From Pseudoflavonifractor capillosus (GTDB lineage Bacteria > Bacillota > Clostridia > Oscillospirales > Oscillospiraceae), in the NCBI RefSeq assembly GCF_016899775.1, contig NZ_JACJJE010000020.1:1-53688 (forward strand): a DNA stretch of 53,688 bases. Reading direction: 5' to 3'. The notes beneath the pieces were generated by a model that did not search any database, was not told the DNA's origin, and worked only from the letters and a program-made list of their open reading frames with translations. The translations under genes were made by a program, and so were the position numbers. Below are positions 1 to 7,719 of the stretch, in pieces (the stretch's first letter is position 1; every line of letters begins with the position of its first letter).

Positions 1-834
1 GGCCAGCCCGCCCAGGAAAATCCCCCCTACCACCTGTACCATCTGGGGGGCGGGCTGGCCAATCTGCTGCTGGCCGCCCTGGCCCTGCCGGTTTTTCTCC
101 GCACCGGGGACCCGCTGCTGCGGGTGTTTGCGGGGGCCCTGGTTCTGATCGGGGGGTGGATCGCCGGAACCAACCTGATCCCCATGAAAATGGGCGGCGT
201 GGCCAACGACGGGTACAACGCCAGAAACCTGGGAAAAGACCCCCTGGCCCTCCAGTGCAGCTGTGTCCAGCTCTGGATCGTGGAGGCCCTGCAGGAGGGG
301 TACTCCCTGGCCGACATGCCGGAGGAGTGGTTTGACCTGCCCCCCAAGGCCGACCTGCAAAACGTGCTGATTATGGGGACGGCCATCCAGCGGGCCTCCC
401 GCCTGATGGCCCGGGGAGAGCTGGAGGAGGCAGACCGGGCCATTCGGGAGCTGCTCTGCGGCGGCCATGACCTGCTGGGCCTGCACCGCCTGGAGCTCAC
501 CTGCGAGGAGATCTACTGCGCTCTGGTGCTGGGCCGGGTGCGGGAGGCGGAGCGCCTCTTTACGCCGGAGGTGCGCCGCTACTGCAGGCAGACCAGGAAA
601 TACTGCCCCGGCCGGGTGCGCCAGGCCTACGCCTGGGCCCTGCTGGCGGAGCGGGATGTGGAGAAGGCCCGCGATCTGCGCGCCGAGTTTGAGCAAGCGG
701 CCGCCCGATATCCCTATTCCGGAGAGCTGGCCGGGGAGCGAAACCTGATGAACCGGGCGGACCAGGCATTCCGGGCTTCCAGCACCCAGAGCGGACGGGC
801 GGAGCCTCCGGCGCAAAAAGTGGAAAAAATTTAA
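1..834 (+). CDS. M50-like (site-2 protease-type) membrane metallopeptidase, C-terminal part
   Basis: The reading frame is open from the first base of the window, so the start and the expected N-terminal HExxH zinc site lie outside it; 277 codons are visible. The visible part begins with a hydrophobic segment rich in Leu/Ala/Gly (about visible residues 15-57). It is followed by N58-L-I-P61 and N69-D70-G71, which resembles the second motif of M50 proteases (N-x-x-P ... D-G), where the Asp is a zinc ligand. The remaining 190 residues are soluble, helical-looking and Leu/Ala/Arg/Glu-rich, compatible with a TPR-like cytoplasmic tail. The family cleaves or handles membrane-embedded substrates; the substrate here cannot be told. 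The M50 call rests on one motif and a membrane segment, and without the N-terminus it could be a catalytically dead relative. Confidence 0.55.
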   Translation, partial: GQPAQENPPYHLYHLGGGLANLLLAALALPVFLRTGDPLLRVFAGALVLIGGWIAGTNLIPMKMGGVANDGYNARNLGKDPLALQCSCVQLWIVEALQEGYSLADMPEEWFDLPPKADLQNVLIMGTAIQRASRLMARGELEEADRAIRELLCGGHDLLGLHRLELTCEEIYCALVLGRVREAERLFTPEVRRYCRQTRKYCPGRVRQAYAWALLAERDVEKARDLRAEFEQAAARYPYSGELAGERNLMNRADQAFRASSTQSGRAEPPAQKVEKI

Positions 835-885
835 GGTTGTCCTGGACTATTTGCAGAAAATTCATAGTTTCTCTGGGAAAAAGTC

Positions 886-914
886 TTGACGTGGCCCGTA
901 TTTCCGTGTATAGT
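886..914 (+). promoter_or_regulatory. Promoter of the M23 peptidase gene
   Basis: TTGACG at 886-891 and TATAGT at 909-914 are separated by 17 bases, a housekeeping sigma-A-type promoter about 100 bases upstream of the M23 gene start. Confidence 0.75.
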
Positions 915-920
915 TGCATT

Positions 921-937
921 TGTAACCAAATTGTAAT
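921..937 (+). promoter_or_regulatory. WalR-type direct repeat
   Basis: TGTAAC at 921-926 and TGTAAT at 932-937 with exactly five bases between them match the published WalR (YycF) consensus of two TGTWAH hexamers spaced by five. The site lies just downstream of the -10 box, around the transcription start, in front of a cell-wall peptidase gene, which is the usual target class of WalRK. A position downstream of the promoter would favour repression, which is an inference. Confidence 0.6.
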
Positions 938-1011
938 CTTTTCTTTTCCGGTCTGTTACTTTTCAGACGGGATGTTTGGAAACTATGGCGAGGTACGGCA
1001 TGGAGAATATC

Positions 1012-2514
1012 ATGAACGATCACAAGTTTACCGGCCGGCCCTCCTCTGAGCGGATGACCTTGGGGGAGCGCTGGGCCCGTTTCAAGCGCAGAGCTCCCCT
1101 CTACCGCCGCGCGCTGCGGGAGTGGGGCCGGATTCACGGCCGCCGGATCACCCACCAATTCCACAATGTGGTGGCGGGGAATCGGGCCGCCGGACCGGTC
1201 ACCTTCCTGGCCTGTTCCGGCGCTCTGGCGGTGGCGTTGACCATGACCACGCTGTACACCCCCGCATACTCGGTCACCCTGGACGGGGAGAGCGTGGGAG
1301 TGGTGGCGGATGCGGAGGTGGTCCAGCAGGCCATGGAGACGGTGGAGGCCACCGGCACCTCCCTGCTGGGACACGACTATCAGATTGAGGGGAACCTGGA
1401 GTATGAGTTTGCCCTCACCCTCCGCTCCGATCTGACCTCGGAGGAGGACATTCAGAACTATTTTTACGGAAAGCTGGACAGCGTCAGCGGCGAGCTGCGC
1501 CAGTACCAGGTGGTGGTGGACGGCCAGGCAGTGGGCGCGGTGAAGGACGAGGACGGCCTGGACCGTCTGCTGGAGGAGCTGAAGGCCAAGTACACCAGTG
1601 AAAACACCGTCTCGGTGGAATTCATGGACACGGTGACCATTGAACCGGTGTATGAGGCGGAGAATTTGATGACCCTGAGCGAGATGAGGACGGCTCTCCA
1701 GGCCAACCAGGGGGGATCCACCACCTACACTGTGGTGGCGGGAGACACCTTCTATGGAATCGCCTACGCCAACGACATGTCCATGAGCGACCTGGAGGCG
1801 CTGAACCCGGGCATCGACATCAACCGGCTGATGGTGGGGGACGTGCTCAACGTGAAGGAGCTCACCCCGGTGCTGTCGGTCCAGACAGTGGAGGAGGTCA
1901 CCTATACCCAGTCCATCCCCTGTCCGGTGGAAGAGGTGGAGGACTCCTCCATGTATGTGGGCGAGACCCGGACCATCACACAGGGCGTGGAGGGTCAGGA
2001 GGAGGTCAACGCCACCGTCACCTATGTGAACGGCCAGGAGACCGAGCGGACGGTGAACTCCACCACCACCCTCCAGGAGCCCACCACCACCGTCAAGGCG
2101 GTGGGCACCAAGGAGAAGCCCCGCACCGCCTCTTCGGGCAGCTATCAGTGGCCCATCTACGGACGAATCACCTCCTACTTCGGCGGCCGGTATATCTTCG
2201 GCAGCTACAGCTACCACTCCGGCATCGACATCTCCGCCTCCTATGGTGCGGCGGTGTGCGCCGCCGACGGCGGCACGGTGACCTACGCCGGCTACCGGGG
2301 CAGCTATGGCAACCTGGTGGTCATCACCCACGACAACGGGACCCAGACCTACTACGGCCATAACTCCTCCCTGACCGTGTCCGTGGGCGACAAGGTGTAC
2401 AAGGGACAGCAGATCGCCCGGGCGGGCAGCACGGGCCGCTCCACCGGCGTCCACTGCCACTTCGAGATCCGGGTGAACGGCACCTCGGTCAACCCCCTGT
2501 CCTATCTGCCGTAA
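1012..2514 (+). CDS. Membrane-anchored M23 peptidoglycan endopeptidase with LysM and G5 domains
   Basis: A 500-residue cell-wall hydrolase acting outside the membrane on peptide cross-links. A basic N-terminal tail (1-60) is followed by one membrane segment (about 62-84), a LysM peptidoglycan-binding domain (about 238-282, starting YTVVAGDTF), a G5 domain (about 292-366), and a C-terminal M23/LytM domain (about 380-500). The M23 zinc site is complete: H402 and D406 in YHSGIDIS, and H481/H483 in the HCH motif. The ATG at 1012 is chosen because GGAG at 1002-1005 sits six bases upstream; other in-frame starts at 976, 985 and 1000 lack such a site. The gene has its own promoter, a WalR-like box and a terminator, so it is monocistronic. 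All catalytic residues are present, so it is probably active rather than a SpoIIQ-like dead relative. Confidence 0.92.
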   Translation: MNDHKFTGRPSSERMTLGERWARFKRRAPLYRRALREWGRIHGRRITHQFHNVVAGNRAAGPVTFLACSGALAVALTMTTLYTPAYSVTLDGESVGVVADAEVVQQAMETVEATGTSLLGHDYQIEGNLEYEFALTLRSDLTSEEDIQNYFYGKLDSVSGELRQYQVVVDGQAVGAVKDEDGLDRLLEELKAKYTSENTVSVEFMDTVTIEPVYEAENLMTLSEMRTALQANQGGSTTYTVVAGDTFYGIAYANDMSMSDLEALNPGIDINRLMVGDVLNVKELTPVLSVQTVEEVTYTQSIPCPVEEVEDSSMYVGETRTITQGVEGQEEVNATVTYVNGQETERTVNSTTTLQEPTTTVKAVGTKEKPRTASSGSYQWPIYGRITSYFGGRYIFGSYSYHSGIDISASYGAAVCAADGGTVTYAGYRGSYGNLVVITHDNGTQTYYGHNSSLTVSVGDKVYKGQQIARAGSTGRSTGVHCHFEIRVNGTSVNPLSYLP

Positions 2515-2526
2515 CATTTCAAAGTG

Positions 2527-2564
2527 AAAAACCGGCCGTCTCCACAGAGACGGCCGGTTTTTTT
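2527..2564 (+). terminator. Rho-independent terminator of the M23 gene
   Basis: A perfect stem (2527-2542 with 2547-2562, arms containing ACCGGCCGTCTC and GAGACGGCCGGT, loop CACA) ends in a T-tract through 2564, 13 bases after the stop codon. Confidence 0.9.
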
Positions 2565-2604
2565 ATCTCTAGTCCTCAAAACAAAAGCGGGAGCACACGT
2601 AGAA

Positions 2605-2633
2605 ACGGGGCGCGGCCAACGGCCGCGCCCCGT
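2605..2633 (-). terminator. Distal terminator hairpin of proS (right-hand duplicate on the RNA)
   Basis: A 13-pair perfect stem: ACGGGGCGCGGCC at 2605-2617 and GGCCGCGCCCCGT at 2621-2633. Read on the minus strand it is followed by TTTCTAC, a weak T-tract. Its central 27 bases are identical to the hairpin at 2857-2883, on the other side of the 220-base element. Confidence 0.7.
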
Positions 2634-2634
2634 A

Positions 2635-2854
2635 CAGGCTGTCGAAAAAGTCCAAGGACTTTTCCGACAGCCTGCAAAATGCCGTTACTTTTGCGCCGCT
2701 GTTCGGCGCAAAAGTCCTCGCTTCGCTTGCCGGAAGCCTTGCACAGCAAGGCTTCCGGGGCATTTGATCCCATTCGAGGCGGGCGGCTGCCCCCTCGAGC
2801 TCCCCCGCCCTGATTCAGGCGAATTTTACTCTGCGCAGGTTTTTCGAGAAACTG
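2635..2854 (-). mobile_element. 220-base terminator-embedded element, copy 1
   Basis: A non-coding element of exactly 220 bases lying between two copies of the proS terminator hairpin. One end (2635-2674) is a 40-base self-complementary segment beginning CAGGCTGTCGAAAAAGTCC. The other end, read inward on the minus strand, begins CAGTTTCTCGAAAAACC, so the two ends form an imperfect terminal inverted repeat (CAG..T.TCGAAAAA). The interior holds two further strong stems: CCGGAAGCCTTGC against its complement around 2730-2758, and ACTTTTGCGCCG against CGGCGCAAAAGT around 2685-2715. It matches copies 2 and 3 along its whole length but is the most diverged, with many differences placed in pairs that preserve the stems. 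It has no coding capacity and no transposase, so any mobility would depend on a partner elsewhere. Confidence 0.75.
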
Positions 2855-2855
2855 A

Positions 2856-2884
2856 GCGGGGCGCGGCCAACGGCCGCGCCCCGC
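2856..2884 (-). repeat. Gene-proximal duplicate of the proS terminator hairpin
   Basis: GCGGGGCGCGGCC at 2856-2868 pairs perfectly with GGCCGCGCCCCGC at 2872-2884. It lies directly after the proS stop but runs into the element with no T-tract. With the hairpin at 2605-2633 it brackets copy 1 as a 27-base direct repeat. Confidence 0.8.
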
Positions 2885-2910
2885 ATTATGTTGTTCCAGA
2901 AAAAGAGTGA

Positions 2911-4356
2911 TTAATAGGCTACGCCCCAGTAGATCATGTGCTTGGCGGGCTTGCCGCAGCACACGCAGACGTCGCCCACGCTCTCCTGCTTCAGGGGCAT
3001 GCACCGGGAGGTGACTCCCGCCTCCTCCTTCATCTTCAGCTCGCACTCCAGGTCGCCGCACCACATGGTCTTGGCGAAGCCGCCCTCGGTCTCCATGAAG
3101 GTCTTGACCTCGTCCAGGGTATGGCACACCTTGGTGTGGTCCTCCAGGTTCTTCTTGGCCCGGGCGTAGAGGCCGTCGTGGACCGCGTCCAGCAGCTCCT
3201 GAACCTTGCTCTCCAGCTCGTCCAGGGGGACAAAGACCTTCTCCCCGGAGTCCCGGCGGCAGATGCAGCACTGGCCCTTCTCCATGTCCTTGGGGCCGAT
3301 CTCCACCCGCAGGGGCACGCCCTTCATCTCGTACTGGGCGGCCTTCCAGCCCATGGACTGGTCGGAGTCGTCCATGCCGGCCCGGATGCCGGCGGCCTTC
3401 AGGCGGTCCAGAAGGGCGGAGGCGGCCTCCAGCACGCCCTCCTTGTGCTGGGCCACAGGGATCACCATGGCCTGGATGGGGGCGATGCGGGGGGGCAGCA
3501 CCAGGCCGTTGTTGTCGCCGTGGGTCATGATGATGCCGCCGATCATGCGGGTGGACACCCCCCAGGAGGTCTGGTGGGGGTGGTGAAGCTGGTTGTCCTT
3601 GCCGGTGAAGGTGATGTCAAAGGCACGGGCGAAGCCGTCGCCGAAGTAGTGGCTGGTGCCCGCCTGGAGGGCCTTCCGGTCGTGCATCATGCACTCCACG
3701 GTGTAGGTCTCCTCGGCACCGTTGAACTTCTCCTTGTCGGTCTTGCGGCCCCGGACAACGGGCATGGCCAGCACGTTCTCCATGAAGTCCGCGTAGATGT
3801 TCAGCATCTGCATGGTCTCCTGGCGGGCCTCCTCCTCGGTGGCGTGCATGGTGTGGCCCTCCTGCCACAGGAACTCCCGGTGGCGCAGGAAGGGGCGGCT
3901 GGTCTTCTCCCAGCGCAGGACGGAGCACCACTGGTTGTACAGCTTGGGCAGGTCCCGGTGGGAGTGGATGATGTTCTTATAGTGCTCACAGAACAGGGTC
4001 TCGGAGGTGGGGCGGATGCAGTAGCGCTCCTCCAGCTTCTCGCTGCCGCCGTAGGTGACCCAGGCGCACTCGGGGGCGAAGCCCTCCACGTGGTCCTTCT
4101 CCTTCTGGAGCAGGCTCTCAGGGATGAGCATGGGCAGGTACACGTTCTCGTGGCCGGTCTCCTTAAAGCGCTTGTCCAGCTCGGCCTGGATGTTCTCCCA
4201 GAGGGCGTAGCCGTAGGGGCGGTAGATGAACATGCCCTTGATGGAGGAGTAGTCAATGAGCTCCGCCTTCCGGCACACGTCGGTGTACCACTGGGCGAAG
4301 TCCACCTCCATGTCGGTGATCTGCTCCACCTGCTTCTTGTTGGGGTTTTGAGCCAT
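2911..4356 (-). CDS. proS: Prolyl-tRNA synthetase, short (type 3, archaeal/eukaryotic-like) form
   Basis: A 481-residue cytoplasmic enzyme that charges tRNA-Pro with proline. It lacks the large editing insertion of the long bacterial ProS. Class II motif 2 is seen around [15 protein letters not shown] and motif 3 around [15 protein letters not shown]. The anticodon-binding domain follows (about 285-390), then a C-terminal zinc-binding region with cysteines in CCICRR, WCGDLEC and CVCCGK, ending in the Tyr typical of this form. The start ATG at 4356 gives the usual N-terminus. A sigma-A promoter lies at 4411-4439. Its terminator is disrupted or duplicated by element copy 1. Confidence 0.97.
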   Translation of the reverse strand: MAQNPNKKQVEQITDMEVDFAQWYTDVCRKAELIDYSSIKGMFIYRPYGYALWENIQAELDKRFKETGHENVYLPMLIPESLLQKEKDHVEGFAPECAWVTYGGSEKLEERYCIRPTSETLFCEHYKNIIHSHRDLPKLYNQWCSVLRWEKTSRPFLRHREFLWQEGHTMHATEEEARQETMQMLNIYADFMENVLAMPVVRGRKTDKEKFNGAEETYTVECMMHDRKALQAGTSHYFGDGFARAFDITFTGKDNQLHHPHQTSWGVSTRMIGGIIMTHGDNNGLVLPPRIAPIQAMVIPVAQHKEGVLEAASALLDRLKAAGIRAGMDDSDQSMGWKAAQYEMKGVPLRVEIGPKDMEKGQCCICRRDSGEKVFVPLDELESKVQELLDAVHDGLYARAKKNLEDHTKVCHTLDEVKTFMETEGGFAKTMWCGDLECELKMKEEAGVTSRCMPLKQESVGDVCVCCGKPAKHMIYWGVAY

Positions 4357-4410
4357 GTCGTTTCAGTCCTTTATTGTAAAGTAAAAGAGATTGGAAAACT
4401 CGTACCCAAT

Positions 4411-4439
4411 ATTGTATAAATTCGGGGGAGAAAAGTCAA
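4411..4439 (-). promoter_or_regulatory. Promoter of proS
   Basis: On the minus strand TTGACT (4434-4439) and TACAAT (4411-4416) are 17 bases apart, about 55 bases upstream of the proS start. Confidence 0.85.
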
Positions 4440-4506
4440 GTTTTCCGCCCAAGAAAGAAGAAGAAATTCAAGCGCTGGAGGGGAAAGCGGGCGGAAAAGG
4501 GAGCTG

Positions 4507-5202
4507 TCAGGCGAACTGGCCGGAGTAGTCCAGCATGACCAGGTCCACCGCCTGAAGCCCGGCCTCCTCCAGGGAGTAGTAGCCGCCCTTGTTCTCCAGC
4601 TGGAGGGGGATGGTAAGGCTCTTTCCGTAGACGAGCTGGGGGAGCTGGGCCTCGATGCGGTCCAGCAGAGCGTTGGCATACTCCTCGTTGAGGGCCTGAT
4701 ACTCCTCGTCAGTGAGGCCGGAGGTGTCGTTGCTGCGGACGCCGGCGGACTCATAGATCTGGTCCCGGATCTCCAGAAGCGCCTCATCGGAGAGGAGGGA
4801 GGGAAATTCGATGGGGGAGATGGTGACGTTCACGGTCACGTCTCCGCTCTCCAGCTCCTCCGCCTGGGCGACGGTGTACTGGGCGTGGGAGTAAATGGCC
4901 CGGATCACCTCCTGGGCCCGCTGGGTCACCGCCTGTGTGGGCTTGCTGACAATCAGGTAGGACAGGAGATCCTCGGCCTCCTGGGCCATATACGATTCAT
5001 AGTCTGCCTCCGCCGCCTCGCGGTCGGCATATTCCGTCACCTTCAGGTAGTCCGTGCTGATCTCTCCCAGATAGTTGGCGTCCAGCAGTCCCTGGACATA
5101 GGTGTTGGCGTTGTCGGTCACAGAGCCGCTCTGGCAGGCGGTCAGCCCCGCCAGAAGGGCGGCCGCGGCCAGCGCGGCACACATTCGTTTCCATCGGTTC
5201 AT
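4507..5202 (-). CDS. Lipoprotein of unknown function, paralogue of the next gene
   Basis: A 231-residue predicted lipoprotein: basic N-terminus MNRWKRM, a hydrophobic stretch, and lipobox LTAC with the acylated Cys at residue 23. The mature part is acidic and probably helical (YVQGLLDANYLGEIS, EEYANALLDRIEAQLPQL). It aligns end to end with the protein at 5401-6093, and both share the pattern V.TQRAQEV...IYSHAQYTVA.AE. The start at 5202 is set by AAAGGAGG just upstream and by the signal peptide; a longer reading frame from 5301 would bury it. The family is not recognised to a function, and surface or envelope location is the only supported inference. It has its own promoter at 5252-5280. Confidence 0.85.
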   Translation of the reverse strand: MNRWKRMCAALAAAALLAGLTACQSGSVTDNANTYVQGLLDANYLGEISTDYLKVTEYADREAAEADYESYMAQEAEDLLSYLIVSKPTQAVTQRAQEVIRAIYSHAQYTVAQAEELESGDVTVNVTISPIEFPSLLSDEALLEIRDQIYESAGVRSNDTSGLTDEEYQALNEEYANALLDRIEAQLPQLVYGKSLTIPLQLENKGGYYSLEEAGLQAVDLVMLDYSGQFA

Positions 5203-5251
5203 AGAAGTTCCTCCTTTGCCTGCCCCGGAGAAATACAGGGGCAGCACCAGC

Positions 5252-5280
5252 ATTCTAGCCACGTAGGGGGGAAAAGTCAA
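5252..5280 (-). promoter_or_regulatory. Promoter of the lipoprotein at 4507-5202
   Basis: TTGACT (5275-5280) and TAGAAT (5252-5257) on the minus strand, 17-base spacer. Confidence 0.8.
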
Positions 5281-5355
5281 CCTTCCGGCGGGGTTATTCA
5301 TAGAAAATTCAATTTTCTGGAAGGGATAGTTAGGGAGGAAATGGGAGGGCGGCAG

Positions 5356-5387
5356 AAAAAGATCCCCGCCGCGGCTGCGGCGGGGAT
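5356..5387 (-). terminator. Terminator of the lipoprotein at 5401-6093
   Basis: Stem ATCCCCGCCGC (5362-5372) with GCGGCGGGGAT (5377-5387). On the minus strand it is followed by CTTTTT. It lies 14 bases after the stop codon and ahead of the downstream paralogue's own promoter, so the two lipoprotein genes are separate transcription units. Confidence 0.9.
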
Positions 5388-5400
5388 GAAAAATCGCAGG

Positions 5401-6093
5401 TTATGCGTAAGCGCCGTAATAATCGATCATGACCTCGTCCAGCTTCTGCATGCCCGAGTCCACCAGGGAGTAGTAGCCGTCCTCCTCCTTCATCTGGAGC
5501 ATGATGACCTGATCCTGACCGTAGGTGAGCTGGGGGATCAGGGCCTCCAGCTGGTCCAGCAGGGCATTGGCGTACTGCTCGTCCAGAACCTGGTACTCCT
5601 CGTCCGACATGGCGGCGATGGCCTCGTCGCTGGCGCCGGAGGCCTGCTTCACAGACGTCCAGGCCGCCGCCATCTGATCCTCCGTGAGGAGGGGGATGAT
5701 CTCGATGGGGGAGACGGTGACCTCCACGGCGATGTCGCCGCTGCCCAGCTGCTCCGCGTCGGCCACAGTGTACTGGGCGTGGGAGTAGATCTCATCCACC
5801 ACCTCCTGGGCCCGCTGGGTCACTGCGTCGGTGGGGAGCTCCACCGCCAGGATGGACAGCAGATAGCCGGCCTCAATTTCCAGGTTGTTCTCGTGGTCGG
5901 CCTGGGCCTGCTCCTGGGTCATGTCCTCCACCACGTCGATGTAGTCCTGGCTGATCTCACCCTTGTAGTTGGCGTCCAGCAGCCCCTGGACATAGACGGT
6001 TGCGTCGTCGGTGATGCTGCTCCCGCAGGCGGTCAGTCCCAGCAGCAGCGCCCCGGCAGCCAGAAGGGCTCCGGCCCGCTTCCAATATCTCAT
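5401..6093 (-). CDS. Lipoprotein of unknown function, paralogue of the previous gene
   Basis: A 230-residue predicted lipoprotein with signal MRYWKRAGALLAAGALLLGL and lipobox LTAC (Cys 23). The mature domain matches the neighbouring 4507-5202 product over its full length (VYVQGLLDANYKGEIS; DAVTQRAQEVVDEIYSHAQ; EQYANALLDQLEALIPQL), so the pair is a tandem duplication that has since diverged. It has its own promoter (6158-6186) and terminator (5356-5387). No enzymatic motif is visible. The many acidic residues and lack of long hydrophobic segments fit an exported soluble domain tethered by lipid. Confidence 0.87.
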   Translation of the reverse strand: MRYWKRAGALLAAGALLLGLTACGSSITDDATVYVQGLLDANYKGEISQDYIDVVEDMTQEQAQADHENNLEIEAGYLLSILAVELPTDAVTQRAQEVVDEIYSHAQYTVADAEQLGSGDIAVEVTVSPIEIIPLLTEDQMAAAWTSVKQASGASDEAIAAMSDEEYQVLDEQYANALLDQLEALIPQLTYGQDQVIMLQMKEEDGYYSLVDSGMQKLDEVMIDYYGAYA

Positions 6094-6157
6094 CTCAGTT
6101 CCCCCTTATGCAGTCTCTCGAAAACTTGTGTGCGAAATCAATAAATTTCCTGAAAAT

Positions 6158-6186
6158 ATTTTAAGGTGTATAGGCGCAGAAGTCAA
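6158..6186 (-). promoter_or_regulatory. Promoter of the lipoprotein at 5401-6093
   Basis: TTGACT (6181-6186) and TAAAAT (6158-6163) on the minus strand with a 17-base spacer. Same -35 hexamer and spacing as the proS and sister-lipoprotein promoters. Confidence 0.8.
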
Positions 6187-6238
6187 TTATATCCTCCGAT
6201 CTTTCACAGGAACTTTACAGAAATCCCAGTGGAGCCGG

Positions 6239-6466
6239 TCATTCCATGCGGATCAAAACAGTGTAGCTGCTGTTTCCCTCAAAGTCGGGCATGCGGTCCC
6301 AGCCGCCCCGCAGGGCGGTGCAGGACTGGTTCCCGGCCGTGACGGTCAGCTCCGGCGGTGCGGTGAGCGCGGTCTCAGGAGCGGGGGCCTCAGGCTGAGG
6401 GGCGCAGGCGGCCAGCAGGCCGAGGATGGCGGCGAGCGTAAAAAAGAAGGTGTTCCTGTGGGACAT
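6239..6466 (-). CDS. Small lipoprotein, unknown function
   Basis: A 75-residue predicted lipoprotein. The N-terminus MSHRNTFFFTLAAILG leads to lipobox LAAC (Cys 21), followed by a Pro/Ala-rich spacer and a short C-terminal segment containing GGWDRMPDFEGNSSYTV. An AGAGGAGG ribosome site precedes the ATG, which supports it as a real gene despite its size. A terminator just upstream (6539-6577) separates it from the lysO gene. No clear promoter was identified, and the function is unknown. Confidence 0.7.
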   Translation of the reverse strand: MSHRNTFFFTLAAILGLLAACAPQPEAPAPETALTAPPELTVTAGNQSCTALRGGWDRMPDFEGNSSYTVLIRME

Positions 6467-6538
6467 AAAAATCCTCCTCTTAGATAGAACTCTGACAATG
6501 TAGAGGGAGAAAGGAGGCTCACGTTGCGGGAAAATGGG

Positions 6539-6577
6539 AAAAAGCCCCCGAGCGGCAATGTGGAACCGCCCGGGGGA
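6539..6577 (-). terminator. Terminator of the lysO-like gene
   Basis: Arms GCCCCCGAGCGG (6544-6555) and CCGCCCGGGGG (6566-6576) pair with one mismatch. On the minus strand five Ts follow. It lies about 50 bases after the stop at 6625. Confidence 0.85.
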
Positions 6578-6624
6578 CAGGATTCAGAGAGGCTGTGTTT
6601 TGAACTGCGGCCATTCCGCAGCGG

Positions 6625-7602
6625 TCAGAACGGCAGGGCGATGATGGCCGGGATGAGCACCGGCACAGACAGGGAAAGAATGACTCCAGAGGCGAAGGAG
6701 TAGATGGCCATGCGGTCGCAGGTGGCGCTGACCACCACGGGCAGGACGGTGTCCATGGCGGTGGCGCCGGGGAGAGCCACCGCCTCGATGTAGCCCAGCT
6801 TTTTGGCCACCACGGGGACGGCCACGATGGAGAAGAGTTCGTGCATGATGTTGGAGAGGAAGGCGGTGGCCGACACGGTGAGGGAGTAGGGGGCCAGCAG
6901 GGTGGGGGCCAGGGAGTACCACCCGAAGCCGGCGGAGGCGGCCACGCAGTCCTTGGGCCCAAGGGGGAGGAAAATGCCGGCCAGAGCGGTCATGGCGAAG
7001 GTGCCCGCCATCACGGCCAGGGGGACCAGGAGGACTCGGAACCCGGCGGCCTTCACGTCCTGGAGCATGGTGCCCTGCCGCCCCATGTCCACCCCCACCA
7101 GAAGCAGAAGCAGGTAGAGGCCGAAGTTGATGACCGTCCCGCAGTGGGCGGTGACCGAGTCGGGGAGGACAAAGTATCCGCCCAGCATGCCCAGGACCAC
7201 GGCGGCCACGATCAAGACGGTGAGGCTGTGGTCCACGTGGGCCTTCTCGTGGCTGGCCTGGGCCTCCTCCGCCTGGGCCTCCTGGGCGGTGCGGCCAAAG
7301 GCGTCCATTTTCAGAATGTATTTCCGAAGGGCGTGGACCGCCAGCATGCTGCCGATCATGGAGGTGATGGTGATGACAAAGGCGTTCAGGCCGATGGAGC
7401 CCAGAGAGGACACGATCTCCTCGTTGGCCCCCAGCTCCGCCCCCAGGGTGAAGATCAGCAGCAGCAGGGCCGCCGTCTGAAACCGCCCCAGCCAGGGCAT
7501 GGGTCGGGAGCGCACCCCAGGGCGGGAGCCGATAAAGGCCCCCAGCACCACCAGGGCCAGGTAGATCACCAGATTGGTCAGTGTGCCGGACATCTGCTGC
7601 AA
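6625..7602 (-). CDS. lysO: LysO-family (DUF340/YbjE) membrane exporter
   Basis: A 325-residue polytopic membrane protein of the LysO family; the E. coli member exports lysine and its toxic analogue thialysine. About eight hydrophobic segments are visible, with a charged cytoplasmic loop in the middle (RKYILKMDAFGRTAQEAQAE) and conserved family-like segments such as FTLGAELGANEEI, AGFGWYSLAPTLL and FLSNIMHELFSIV, the last with acidic and His residues in a membrane segment. The TTG at 7602 is preferred as start because AAAGGAGG lies eight bases upstream; the in-frame ATG at 7593 is too far from it. The actual substrate in this organism is not shown by the sequence. Confidence 0.85.
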   Translation of the reverse strand: MQQMSGTLTNLVIYLALVVLGAFIGSRPGVRSRPMPWLGRFQTAALLLLIFTLGAELGANEEIVSSLGSIGLNAFVITITSMIGSMLAVHALRKYILKMDAFGRTAQEAQAEEAQASHEKAHVDHSLTVLIVAAVVLGMLGGYFVLPDSVTAHCGTVINFGLYLLLLLVGVDMGRQGTMLQDVKAAGFRVLLVPLAVMAGTFAMTALAGIFLPLGPKDCVAASAGFGWYSLAPTLLAPYSLTVSATAFLSNIMHELFSIVAVPVVAKKLGYIEAVALPGATAMDTVLPVVVSATCDRMAIYSFASGVILSLSVPVLIPAIIALPF

Positions 7603-7678
7603 GGGAAATTCCTCCTTTGGTGTGAGACGCAGAAAGGGCCGGGCAGCGATCTCCGCCGTCCGGCCGCGAGTATTGCAC

Positions 7679-7707
7679 ATTGTACCACAACCTTGTGGAA
7701 AAGTCCA
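7679..7707 (-). promoter_or_regulatory. Promoter of lysO with inverted repeat in the spacer
   Basis: TGGACT (7702-7707) and TACAAT (7679-7684) on the minus strand, 17-base spacer. The spacer contains the inverted repeat CCACAA-CC-TTGTGG (7685-7698), well placed for a repressor to block RNA polymerase. Confidence 0.6.
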
Positions 7708-7719
7708 CGAAAATCCGCG

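Noticed and set aside
862-2517. Long antisense frame over the M23 gene
   Set aside because: Same shadow effect; low-complexity product, no start signal, and the sense gene has complete M23, LysM and G5 domains.
5303-5355. Additional small gene between the two lipoproteins
   Set aside because: Too short, with no start or ribosome site. It is the space between a terminator and the next promoter.
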